This document shows, one piece after another, positions 1-7,476 of a stretch of DNA of 64,000 bases. The notes under the pieces were generated by a model, which was not told the DNA's origin, ran no database searches, and saw nothing but the letters and a program-made list of their open reading frames with translations. Within the stretch, counting starts at the first letter, position 1, and every line of letters starts with the position of its first letter. A program made the translations under genes and the position numbers. The DNA is from JACVRW01 sp963771715 (GTDB taxonomy: Bacteria; Actinomycetota; Thermoleophilia; Solirubrobacterales; Thermoleophilaceae): NCBI GenBank assembly GCA_963771715.1, contig CAVYUQ010000003.1:124001-188000 (forward strand), in the 5' to 3' direction.

Positions 1-221
1 CGAACGGCCGCCGTCTCGGCGACGACGTCGTGGACATCGAGCTTCAGGTGGTCGCGGGCTTCCTGAAGGACAACAAGGTCCCGCTGGGCGACGGCGTGGA
101 CGTGAACGACAAGCCGTTCCTGTCCGCGTTCCCGTACCTGGCCGGCCCCACGAGTGGCTTCGAGTCCGCGCCTTCGACGCGGACCGAGCCCGGTCACTCG
201 CCGACTCCGGCGGGCGGCTAG
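1..221 (+). CDS. DUF4331 family protein, C-terminal fragment
   Basis: The reading frame is open from the window edge (first full codon at base 3) to a TAG at 219-221. It encodes the ending typical of DUF4331 proteins: NGRRLGDDVVDIELQV, then GDGVDVNDKPFLSAFPYL and a short low-complexity tail. DUF4331 proteins are usually secreted and of unknown biochemical role. The ATG at 30 is internal to the domain, so this is a truncated 3' end and not a small gene. The TPR gene starts 6 bases after the stop, so the two are probably one operon, a pairing that makes sense for an exported protein and a membrane-anchored partner. Confidence 0.8.
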   Translation, partial: NGRRLGDDVVDIELQVVAGFLKDNKVPLGDGVDVNDKPFLSAFPYLAGPTSGFESAPSTRTEPGHSPTPAGG

Positions 222-227
222 ACGCAA

Positions 228-1514
228 ATGGCGGCGACGATGGCAAAGAGCAAGCTCCTTGCTCCGCTCGCCGTCTTCGGCGCAGTGCTGGCGGTGATGG
301 TGGCGCTCAACGGGGGCGCCGCCTCGCCGCCGGCACTGTCCGCCGGCGCCGACCTGGGCCGCCCGTCGGGCGATCCCCTGCGGGACGCCCAGGCGGCCGT
401 GCGGGCGGCGCCCGACAGCGCGGATGCCCGCGCGCTGCTCGGAGAGGCCTATGTGACGCAGGCGCGCGCTACGGGCGACCCCTCGCTCTACGCACGCGCC
501 GACCGAGTGTTGAGCGGCGCCCTGCGCCGCGATCCGGGCAACGTGGCGGCGCTCGTGGGTGCCGGAACGCTCGCCGGCCTGCGCCACGACTTCCGCGAGC
601 AGCTGCGCCTCGGCCTGGCGGCGAGGCGGGTGGCTCCCCAGCTCGCGCGTCCTTACACCGTGATCGCCGATGCTCGGATCGAGCTCGGCCAGTACGCGGA
701 TGCTGCCCGTTCGATCCAGCGGCTCGTGGACATCAAGCCGGGCCTTCCCGCGTACGCGCGCGTGTCTTACTACCGCGAGCTGACGGGCGACCCGAGCGGG
801 GCTGTGCGCGCGATGCGCTTCGCCGCGTCGGCGGGAGGCGCGCCGGAGAGCCTCGCCTACGTGCAGGCGCTGACCGGCAACCTCGAGCTCGCGCGGGGCC
901 GCGTTTCCGCCGCGCGGGACGCCTACATGGCCTCGCTCCGAACCGTTCCTGGCTTCTCCGACGCGCTGGAAGGGCTCGCGCGGGTGGACGCGGCGCGCGG
1001 CGACCTTCGTGGGTCAGCCGCGCGCCTGCGCCGCCTCGCGCCGAACCGGCCGCCGGCGCGCGCGCTCGCGTTCCTCGCGGAGCTCGAGCTGGGTGCCGGG
1101 CATGACCGCGCCGCTCGCCGCCACCTCGGGGCCGCTGCCGCACAGTTCGCGCGCGATCGCGCCGGCGGCGGACTGCCCGACGCCGAGGCCGTCCTCTTCG
1201 AGGCGAACCACGGGAGCAGCACACGGGCGGTGCGGCTCGGCCGTCGCGTGTGGCGAGCGAAGCCCAGCATTCGCTCGGCCGACGCACTTGGCTGGGCGCT
1301 AACGCGAGCAGGACGTCCACGCGAGGGGCTCGCCTGGGCACGCCGTGCGCTCAGGACCGGCTCGCTCGATCCGATGTTCCGCCTGCACGCCGGAGTGGCG
1401 GCCCGCCGGGCGGACTTTGAGCGCGAGGCGGCGCGGCAGTTCGATCTTGCATCGAAGGGTGCGGCGGCGCTGTCGCCCGCGGCCGCGCGGCTCCTTCAGC
1501 GCTCGATGCATTGA
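228..1514 (+). CDS. Membrane-anchored tetratricopeptide-repeat protein
   Basis: The product is 428 residues. A hydrophobic segment at about residues 10-30 looks like a signal anchor; the start could also be the ATG at 240, which leaves that segment intact. The rest is alpha-helical with degenerate TPR units, for example around residues 60-200 (ADARALLGEAY, YARADRVLSGALRRDPGNVAAL, YADAARSIQRLVDIKPG) and again near 260-400. TPR arrays act as protein-docking scaffolds. No catalytic motif is visible. It lies directly behind the DUF4331 gene and probably serves the same exported system; its exact role is unknown. Confidence 0.75.
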   Translation: MAATMAKSKLLAPLAVFGAVLAVMVALNGGAASPPALSAGADLGRPSGDPLRDAQAAVRAAPDSADARALLGEAYVTQARATGDPSLYARADRVLSGALRRDPGNVAALVGAGTLAGLRHDFREQLRLGLAARRVAPQLARPYTVIADARIELGQYADAARSIQRLVDIKPGLPAYARVSYYRELTGDPSGAVRAMRFAASAGGAPESLAYVQALTGNLELARGRVSAARDAYMASLRTVPGFSDALEGLARVDAARGDLRGSAARLRRLAPNRPPARALAFLAELELGAGHDRAARRHLGAAAAQFARDRAGGGLPDAEAVLFEANHGSSTRAVRLGRRVWRAKPSIRSADALGWALTRAGRPREGLAWARRALRTGSLDPMFRLHAGVAARRADFEREAARQFDLASKGAAALSPAAARLLQRSMH

Positions 1515-1587
1515 CGCTTGGCCTACGTGCGGCTTCACGCCGACCTCACCAGCGACCGCGCCTCGCCTGCGGGATACTCGGCGGGCG

Positions 1588-1986
1588 ATGTCGCAGGAGA
1601 ACGTGGAGATCGTGCGTCGCGTCTATGAGGCTTGGGCCCGCAACGAACTCCCTGGACCGGCCCGCCTGTTCGACGCGCAGATTGAATACGTGAACCCGCC
1701 CGACGCGGTCGAACCGGGCACTCGTCATGGCCTGGTTGCTTTCACCCGGGCGGTCCACGATGCCTTCGAGGGCTGGGGGGCCTGGCAGATCGAGCCGGAA
1801 GAGTTCATTCCCGCAGGTGAGCAGGTGGCTGTGGTCGTCCGATACCGAGCCCACTGGCGGACGAGCGGGGTTGATGTGGCGGCGCATGAGTCGGCACTGT
1901 GGACGGTCCGTGATGGGAAGGTTGTGCGGTACGAGTGGTTCCACGGCCCGAAAGACGCCCTCGAAGCTGTGGGGCTGTCGGAGTAG
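1588..1986 (+). CDS. SnoaL-like (NTF2-fold) protein
   Basis: The product is 132 residues, starting at ATG 1588. The frame stays open upstream, but the family signature begins at MSQENVEIVRRVYEAW. Conserved positions include YVNPPDAVEPGTRHG and the terminal strand VVRYEWFHGPKDALEAVG, typical of actinobacterial SnoaL-like/NTF2-fold proteins of 120-140 residues. Members are small cone-shaped domains that bind or isomerise hydrophobic substrates, but the substrate cannot be read from the sequence. The sequence GATACT lies about 9 bases before the ATG and no clear ribosome-binding site is present, as in other leaderless candidates here. Confidence 0.75.
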   Translation: MSQENVEIVRRVYEAWARNELPGPARLFDAQIEYVNPPDAVEPGTRHGLVAFTRAVHDAFEGWGAWQIEPEEFIPAGEQVAVVVRYRAHWRTSGVDVAAHESALWTVRDGKVVRYEWFHGPKDALEAVGLSE

Positions 1987-2022
1987 GCGATGGCGAGTTC
2001 GCCCATCGTTTCGCCAAGTCTC

Positions 2023-2445
2023 CTAGCCGCCCGTCTGGAACGCCCGCAGCGCCAGGGTCAGGATCAGCAGCGCCCCGACCGTCATCACGCCCATCTCGCC
2101 GAGCGCGACGCGCTTCGCCAGTGCCACCTGCTCGGAGCGCTCGAGCGCGTCCACGTCGTCCACGCCCTCGAGCTCACGCTGCGCGATGCCCACGCGCATC
2201 CCCTCGCTCACAAGCGAGACCACCAGCGGCGCGACCCCGTACGCGATGTGCAGGCCGTCGGGCGCGGAGGCGCCGCGGGCCACCAGCAGGAAGCCGATGA
2301 GCGCCTGCACCACAACCGTCGCCTGGGCGACTCGGAGCAGCGGCCAGAACACGATCGAGGCCCGCGCATCCTTGCGCAGCCAGCCGATCACGCCCCACCC
2401 CGCGGCGATCAGGTTCGTCACCAGCACGGCGATCCCGACCACCAT
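2023..2445 (-). CDS. Small four-helix membrane protein
   Basis: The product is 140 residues with about four hydrophobic segments (residues 1-22, 32-56, 64-82 and 115-135). The connecting loop is acidic (ELEGVDDVDALERSEQ). I do not recognise a named family. The annotated start is ATG at 2445; the in-frame sequence just upstream (CTG AGC GAC GTT CAC ATG) would add LSDVH and could be translated from CTG. It is divergent from nuoA with only 77 bases between them, so both promoters share this gap. Its position beside Complex I suggests, but does not prove, a respiratory role. Confidence 0.65.
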   Translation of the reverse strand: MVVGIAVLVTNLIAAGWGVIGWLRKDARASIVFWPLLRVAQATVVVQALIGFLLVARGASAPDGLHIAYGVAPLVVSLVSEGMRVGIAQRELEGVDDVDALERSEQVALAKRVALGEMGVMTVGALLILTLALRAFQTGG

Positions 2446-2505
2446 GTGAACGTCGCTCAGAGAGTGTCCTTCCGCACTATGTAGCTACCTCGCACAAGCT
2501 TGCGT

Positions 2506-2511
2506 TATACC
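2506..2511 (+). promoter_or_regulatory. Candidate -10 box of the nuo operon
   Basis: TATACC lies 11 bases before the GTG start of nuoA, with no convincing -35 hexamer 17 bases upstream and only a weak ribosome-binding site. It is the best -10 match in the 77-base gap between the divergent membrane-protein gene and nuoA. Confidence 0.35.
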
Positions 2512-2522
2512 TCCCAGTTGGC

Positions 2523-2879
2523 GTGCTGAAGAGCTACCTACCAGCGCTTGTCTTCCTGCTGCTTGGGATCGGTATCGGTACCGCCTTCACGGTCGCCAAC
2601 AACTTCCTCGGGCCGAAGCGCCCGAACAAGGTGAAGAGCCAGCCGTACGAGAGCGGCCTGCCCTCCGACGTGAAGAAATCGTTCCGCTTCGGGATCAGCT
2701 TCTACCTGATCGCGATGCTGTTCATCCTGTTCGACATCGAGGTGGTCTTCCTCTATCCGGTCGCCTTGAAGCTCGATGCGTTCGGAGTATTCGCCCTCGT
2801 GGAGACGATCGTCTTCGTCGTGCTGCTGCTTGTCGCGCTCGTGTTCGTCTGGCGGAGGGGAGCCCTGGAGTGGAAGTAA
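2523..2879 (+). CDS. nuoA: NADH-quinone oxidoreductase subunit A
   Basis: The product is 118 residues, GTG start. It is the three-helix membrane subunit of Complex I at the junction between the peripheral and membrane arms. The family hallmarks are present: PYESGLPSD in the loop after helix 1 and RFGISFYLIAMLFILFDIEVVFLYP in helix 2, with the conserved acidic FDIE. The gene opens the nuo operon. Its last 10 bases overlap nuoB, as expected for translational coupling. Confidence 0.95.
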   Translation: MLKSYLPALVFLLLGIGIGTAFTVANNFLGPKRPNKVKSQPYESGLPSDVKKSFRFGISFYLIAMLFILFDIEVVFLYPVALKLDAFGVFALVETIVFVVLLLVALVFVWRRGALEWK

Positions 2880-3475
2880 CTCGCACCAAGGTCGAGGGCG
2901 ACCTGAGGGTGCGGCAGCTGAAGGCCCAGCAGCTCCTCCGCGGAGAGATCGAGGGCGAGGACCTCGAGCGCGAGGTAGAGCAGCGCCTCCTGTTCACGAA
3001 GTTCGAGACGGCCCAGAACTGGGCCCGCAAGAACGCGCTCTTCCCGCTCGGCTTCGGGCTCGCCTGCTGTGCCATCGAGATGATCACCGTGGTCGGCTCG
3101 CCGCGCAACGACCTCTCGCGCTTCGGCGCCGAGGTGATTCGCTTCTCGCCGCGCCAGGCCGACATGCTGATCCTGTCCGGGCGCGTCTCGATCAAGATGG
3201 CCCCGATCATCCGCCGGCTCTACGACCAGATGCTCGAGCCGAAATGGGTCATCGCGATGGGCGCGTGCTCGTCGAGCGCGGGGATGTTCAACAACTACGC
3301 CGTCGTCCAGGGCGCCGACAAGTTCCTCCCAGTGGACATCTACGTACCCGGCTGCCCCCCTCGGCCCGAGGCGCTGATCTACGGGATCATGAAGCTGCAG
3401 GACCAGATCATGGGCGACCCGGGGATGGGCTGGCGGGAGAGGTACCGGGCGGAGGGGACGGAAGAGGTCGCGTGA
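2870..3475 (+). CDS. nuoB: NADH-quinone oxidoreductase subunit B
   Basis: The product is 201 residues, GTG start inside the end of nuoA. The N2 [4Fe-4S] cluster ligands are all present: adjacent cysteines in GLACCAIEM, one in MGACSSSAGMF and one in YVPGCPPRPEAL. About 45 residues precede the core (rich in Glu, Lys and Arg), longer than the E. coli subunit. NuoB sits in the peripheral arm beside the quinone pocket and passes electrons to ubiquinone or menaquinone. It is followed by an unusual 77-base gap with two hairpins before nuoC. Confidence 0.95.
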   Translation: MEVTRTKVEGDLRVRQLKAQQLLRGEIEGEDLEREVEQRLLFTKFETAQNWARKNALFPLGFGLACCAIEMITVVGSPRNDLSRFGAEVIRFSPRQADMLILSGRVSIKMAPIIRRLYDQMLEPKWVIAMGACSSSAGMFNNYAVVQGADKFLPVDIYVPGCPPRPEALIYGIMKLQDQIMGDPGMGWRERYRAEGTEEVA

Positions 3476-3489
3476 GCGCGACCGGTCTC

Positions 3490-3540
3490 GGGAGGCTGGA
3501 CGCCTCCCCCTGCCATCAGGACGCGGGGCTGGAAGCCCCG
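3490..3540 (+). repeat. Two tandem hairpins between nuoB and nuoC
   Basis: The only sizeable gap inside the nuo operon holds two perfect stem-loops: GGGAGGC/GCCTCCC (3490-3496 with 3502-3508) and CGGGGCT/AGCCCCG (3524-3530 with 3534-3540). Both carry the core GGCTGGA-(C/A)-GCC around the loop, so they look like copies of one short element. No T-run follows, and the second ends just before the GGAGG ribosome-binding site of nuoC (3542-3546). Confidence 0.7.
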
Positions 3541-3552
3541 CGGAGGTAACCC

Positions 3553-4071
3553 ATGGACGCCACGGGCCTGGAGCTGATCGCCCAGCGCGTGCGCGAGAAG
3601 GTCGGCGACGAGGCGGTCACGGGCACGCTCTACTACCGCCGGCACGCCACGCTCGACGTGGCCCCGCCAAGCGTGCGCGACGTGATCGAGTACCTCCGCG
3701 ACGGCGAGGACGAGCCGTGGGAGCGGCTGATGAGCGTGCACGGCGTTGACTACCTGCCCGAGGAGCCGCGCCTCGGGGTCCACTACGAACTGCTGTCGAT
3801 GGAGCGCGCCGACCGGCTCAACGTGCGCACCCGCGTGGGCACCGACGAGCCGCGCGTTCCGAGCGTGATTGACCTCCACCCCACGGCCGACTTCCAGGAG
3901 CGCGAGGTGTACGACATGTTCGGCGTGGTCTTCGACGGCCACCCCGACATGCGCCGCATCCTGATGCCGGAGGACTACGAGGGTTACCCGCAGCGTCGGG
4001 ACTTCCCGATGGGCGGCGAGCCGGTGATCTACACCTTCAACGAGCCGCAGCTCCCGCGCTGGTATGACTGA
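3553..4071 (+). CDS. nuoC: NADH-quinone oxidoreductase subunit C
   Basis: The product is 172 residues, ATG start with GGAGG upstream. NuoC is a soluble peripheral-arm subunit that packs on NuoD. The diagnostic C-terminal motif is intact: FQEREVYDMFGVVFDGHPD followed by RRILMPEDYEGYPQRRDFP. It is not fused to NuoD, unlike in E. coli. It overlaps nuoD by 8 bases. Confidence 0.95.
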   Translation: MDATGLELIAQRVREKVGDEAVTGTLYYRRHATLDVAPPSVRDVIEYLRDGEDEPWERLMSVHGVDYLPEEPRLGVHYELLSMERADRLNVRTRVGTDEPRVPSVIDLHPTADFQEREVYDMFGVVFDGHPDMRRILMPEDYEGYPQRRDFPMGGEPVIYTFNEPQLPRWYD

Positions 4072-5329
4072 CACTGACCAGCCGGGCAGCATGACCGAGC
4101 CGCTCAGCGTCCCCTATCGCGAGCGCGAGCGCTCGGTGACGATGGAGCCAATGGGCGAGGAGCACGACGAGCTGCTCACCATCAACATCGGCCCGCACCA
4201 CCCCGCCACGCACGGCGTGCTGCGGCTGCTGACGACGCTCGAGGGCGAGATCGTGCGCGACGTGAAGCCGATCATCGGCTACGTCCACACCGGAATCGAG
4301 AAGAGCTGCGAGGACCAGCAGTATTGGAAGGTCATCCCGTTCGTCGAGCGGATGGACTACCTCGCGTACTACTTCAACGCGATGGCGTTCTGCATGGCGG
4401 TCGAGCGCCTGCTCGACGAGGAGGTGCCCGAGCGCGCCCAGTGGCTCAGGGTGATCCACCTGGAGCTGAACCGGGTGGCCTCGCACCTGTTTTGGATCGC
4501 CACCGGCGCGCTCGACATCGGGGCGATCACGATGCTCTGGTGGGGCTGCCGCGACCGCGACCTGGCGCTCGACCTGTTCGAGATGTCGGGCGGCCAGCGC
4601 TTCCACACGCGCTACTTCCAGGTGGGCGGCGTGGTCGAGGACATCCCGCCCGGCTTCGAGGAGATGACGCGCGCGTTCATCAAGACCATGCGCATGCGCA
4701 TCCCGCAGTACCTCAGCCTGCTGGACCGCAACGAGATCTGGCTCCAGCGCACGAAGGGCACCGGGATCGTGCCGGTGGAGGACCTGCTCGCACTTGGGGT
4801 CACCGGTCCGCTGCTGCGCGCCGCCGGCCACCCGTGGGACCTGCGCAAGGCCACGCCGTACTCCGGCTACGAGAACTTCGACTTCAAGGTGCCGGTGGGC
4901 ACCGTGGGCGACAACTACGACCGCTTCCGCGTGCGCGTGGACGAGATGCTCGAGTCGCTGAAGATCGTCGAGCAGGCGCTCGACGGGCTGCCCGAGGGGC
5001 CGTACATCACGCCCAACCGCAAGGTCGCGCTGCCGCCGCGCCACGAGCTGGCCACCTCGATGGAGGCGCTGATCCACCACTTCAAGCTCGTGACCGAGGG
5101 CTTCCGCGTGCCGCCGGGCGAGACCTACGCCGCGATCGAGTCGCCGCGCGGGGAGCTCGGCTGCTACGTGCTCGCGGACGGCTCGTCCAAGCCGGCGCGC
5201 GTGCACATGCGCGACCCGAGCTTCGTGAACCTCCAGTCGCTGCCGGTGATGGCGCGCGACAACCTGCTGGCCGACTTCATCGCCTGCGTCGCGATGCTCG
5301 ACCCGATCCTCGGCGGCGTGGACAGGTGA
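4064..5329 (+). CDS. nuoD: NADH-quinone oxidoreductase subunit D
   Basis: The product is 421 residues. This 49-kDa-type subunit forms the quinone-binding cavity together with NuoB. It carries NIGPHHPATHGVLR near residue 45, QQYWKVIPFVERMDYLAYY near 88 and the conserved C-terminal DPILGGVDR. An N-terminal extension of about 40 residues precedes the core, so ATG 4091 or 4141 are alternative starts, although the 8-base overlap with nuoC favours 4064. Its TGA overlaps the GTG of nuoE. Confidence 0.95.
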   Translation: MTDTDQPGSMTEPLSVPYRERERSVTMEPMGEEHDELLTINIGPHHPATHGVLRLLTTLEGEIVRDVKPIIGYVHTGIEKSCEDQQYWKVIPFVERMDYLAYYFNAMAFCMAVERLLDEEVPERAQWLRVIHLELNRVASHLFWIATGALDIGAITMLWWGCRDRDLALDLFEMSGGQRFHTRYFQVGGVVEDIPPGFEEMTRAFIKTMRMRIPQYLSLLDRNEIWLQRTKGTGIVPVEDLLALGVTGPLLRAAGHPWDLRKATPYSGYENFDFKVPVGTVGDNYDRFRVRVDEMLESLKIVEQALDGLPEGPYITPNRKVALPPRHELATSMEALIHHFKLVTEGFRVPPGETYAAIESPRGELGCYVLADGSSKPARVHMRDPSFVNLQSLPVMARDNLLADFIACVAMLDPILGGVDR

Positions 5330-6147
5330 GCTTCGACAAGATGCAGGACGCGGGCGACGAGGGCGCGCTGCGCGAGGCGCCGCTGCCGCCGGGCTGGGAC
5401 GAGGCCGTGGACCTCGAGGCGCCGCCGGCCACGATCCCGGACCCCGCCGAGGTGGACGTGCCGGATGCCCTGCGGATCGAGATCGAGCGCCTCATGTCGC
5501 TCTATCCCGATCGCCACTCGGCGACCCTGCCCGCGCTCGGCGCGGCGCAGCGGCTGCACGGCTGGTGCTCGCCAGAGGCGCTGCGCCAGGTGGCGACCGT
5601 GATGCAGGTGACGCCGGCGTACCTGTCGAGCGTCGCGACCTTCTACGACATGCTGCGCACCGAGCCGGCCGGCAGCCGCTACGTGTACGTCTGCACGAGC
5701 GTGGCCTGCCACGTGCGCAACGCGAAGAAGGTCTACGAGGCGATCGCCGAGCAGGCCGAGGCACAGGGCCTCGAGGATGTGCAGCTGCGCGAGTTCGAGT
5801 GCCTGGGCGCGTGCGACATGGCGCCGATGGCCTCAGTGGACGGGCGCTTCGTGGGGCCGCTCTCGACCGGCGACGCGCCGGAGCTCGTGCGCCAGGTGAA
5901 GGCCGGCGAGACCGTGCTGCCCGGCCGTGGGCTGGAGGATCCGGGGTACTCGATCCCAGTGCCGGCGCCGCAGTCCGACGAGCCGCAGGAGCACCCCTCC
6001 GTGCACGCCGCCGGCGGCGAGTGGCCGGACGACGAGGAGCTCGACGTGCCGCTGGCCGAGGGCCCGCCGCCGCACCGGAGGCCGATCGTCGAGCCGCTCC
6101 TCCCGGGCACCAGCGTGGCACACGAGCCCGAGGAGGACGAGGAGTGA
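5326..6147 (+). CDS. nuoE: NADH-quinone oxidoreductase subunit E with long C-terminal tail
   Basis: The start is GTG 5326, overlapping the nuoD stop (GTGA); ATG 5341 is an alternative. The product is 273 residues. The thioredoxin-like [2Fe-2S] (N1a) domain shows CTSVAC (Cys-X4-Cys) and CLGAC (Cys-X3-Cys). Usual NuoE length is about 160-180 residues. This one has about 45 extra N-terminal residues and a C-terminal tail of about 65 residues rich in Pro, Glu and Asp after the domain ends near VLPGRGLEDPG. The tail has no recognised motif. NuoE partners NuoF in the NADH-oxidising module. Confidence 0.93.
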   Translation: MSFDKMQDAGDEGALREAPLPPGWDEAVDLEAPPATIPDPAEVDVPDALRIEIERLMSLYPDRHSATLPALGAAQRLHGWCSPEALRQVATVMQVTPAYLSSVATFYDMLRTEPAGSRYVYVCTSVACHVRNAKKVYEAIAEQAEAQGLEDVQLREFECLGACDMAPMASVDGRFVGPLSTGDAPELVRQVKAGETVLPGRGLEDPGYSIPVPAPQSDEPQEHPSVHAAGGEWPDDEELDVPLAEGPPPHRRPIVEPLLPGTSVAHEPEEDEE

Positions 6148-7472
6148 GCGAGACCCGTGTGCTGCTCGCGAACATCGACGAGCCCGACCTGCACACGATC
6201 GACGTCTACGAGCGCCTCGGCGGCTACCGCTCGCTGCGCAAGGCGCTGCTCGAGATGACGCCGGAGGCCGTGCTGGCGGAGCTCGAGGAGTCCGGCCTGC
6301 GCGGCCGCGGGGGCGCCGGCTTCTCGATGGGCAAGAAGGCCAGCTTCATCCCCAAGGGCGCGATGGACAAGTACCTCTGCTGCAACGCGGACGAGTCCGA
6401 GCCCGGCACCTTCAAGGACCGGCTGCTGATGCAGAAGAACCCGCACATGCTGATCGAGGGCTGCATCATCGGCTCGATCGCCGCCGGCGCGAACAAGGGC
6501 TTCATCTTCATCCGCGGCGAATACGAGCTCCAGGCCGACATCCTGGACGCGGCCGTGGCCGAGGCCTACGAGAAGGGCTACCTCGGCGAGCGCATCCTCG
6601 ACTCGGACCACATCTTCGAGCTGGTCGTGCACCGCGGCCAGGGCGCCTACATCTGCGGCGAGGAGACCGGCCTGCTCGACGCGCTCGAGGGCAAGCGCGG
6701 CAACCCGCGGCTGAAGCCGCCGTTCCCCGCCAACCAGGGCCTCTACCAGGGCCCGACGCTGATCAACAACGTGGAGACGCTCTGCAACGCGCCGATCATC
6801 ATCGAGCACGGCGCCGAGTGGTACCGGCAGTACGGCGAGGGCAACTCCACCGGGACGAAGATCGTGTCGGTGTCCGGCAACGTTCAGCGGCCGGGCAACT
6901 ACGAGATCGCGCTCGGCATTCCCGTGCGGGAACTCATCTACGACCTCGCGGGCGGACCGCCGGAGGGGCGCGAGGTCAAGTGCTTCTTCCCCGGCGGCTC
7001 GTCGGCGCCGGTGCTCACGAAGGAGCACCTCGACCTGCCCTACACCTTCGAGGCCATGGCCGAGGCGGGCTCGATGCTCGGCTCGGGAGCGATCATCGTG
7101 GTGGACGAGGCGGAGCCACTCGTGCCCCTGGCGCTGCGGCTCGCGGAGTTCTACCGCCACGAGTCCTGCGGCAAGTGCGTGCCGTGCCGCGAGGGCACCA
7201 ACTGGACGGTGAAGATGCTCGAGCGCATCGACGAGGGCGAGGGCACGCCGATGGACCTCGAGCTGCTCGACCAGATCCAGGGAAACATCATCGGCAACTG
7301 CCTCTGCGTGCTGGGCGACTCGATGGCGATGCCCGTGGCCTCGATGCTGCAGCACTTCCGCGAGGAGTTCGAGCAGCACATGGAGGAGGCGCGCAGGCGC
7401 CGTGACCTCGAGGAGCTGCAGCCGCTGAGCGCCCCGGAACTCGCCGCCGCGCCGCAAGCGGGAGCCGCCTGA
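6144..7472 (+). CDS. nuoF: NADH-quinone oxidoreductase subunit F (NADH/FMN subunit)
   Basis: The product is 442 residues, GTG 6144 overlapping the nuoE stop. It binds NADH and FMN and carries the N3 [4Fe-4S] cluster. The glycine-rich site is GLRGRGGAGFSMGKK near residue 50. The cluster ligands are ESCGKCVPCREGT plus the cysteine in IGNCLCVLGD. NuoF is the entry point for NADH electrons, so this Complex I is the NADH-using type and not an F420H2- or ferredoxin-dependent variant. Confidence 0.95.
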   Translation: MSETRVLLANIDEPDLHTIDVYERLGGYRSLRKALLEMTPEAVLAELEESGLRGRGGAGFSMGKKASFIPKGAMDKYLCCNADESEPGTFKDRLLMQKNPHMLIEGCIIGSIAAGANKGFIFIRGEYELQADILDAAVAEAYEKGYLGERILDSDHIFELVVHRGQGAYICGEETGLLDALEGKRGNPRLKPPFPANQGLYQGPTLINNVETLCNAPIIIEHGAEWYRQYGEGNSTGTKIVSVSGNVQRPGNYEIALGIPVRELIYDLAGGPPEGREVKCFFPGGSSAPVLTKEHLDLPYTFEAMAEAGSMLGSGAIIVVDEAEPLVPLALRLAEFYRHESCGKCVPCREGTNWTVKMLERIDEGEGTPMDLELLDQIQGNIIGNCLCVLGDSMAMPVASMLQHFREEFEQHMEEARRRRDLEELQPLSAPELAAAPQAGAA

Positions 7473-7476
7473 GCCG

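Noticed and set aside
30..221. A 63-residue gene starting at ATG 30
   Set aside because: The frame is open to the window edge and the upstream residues continue the DUF4331 pattern, so this is the end of a longer protein.
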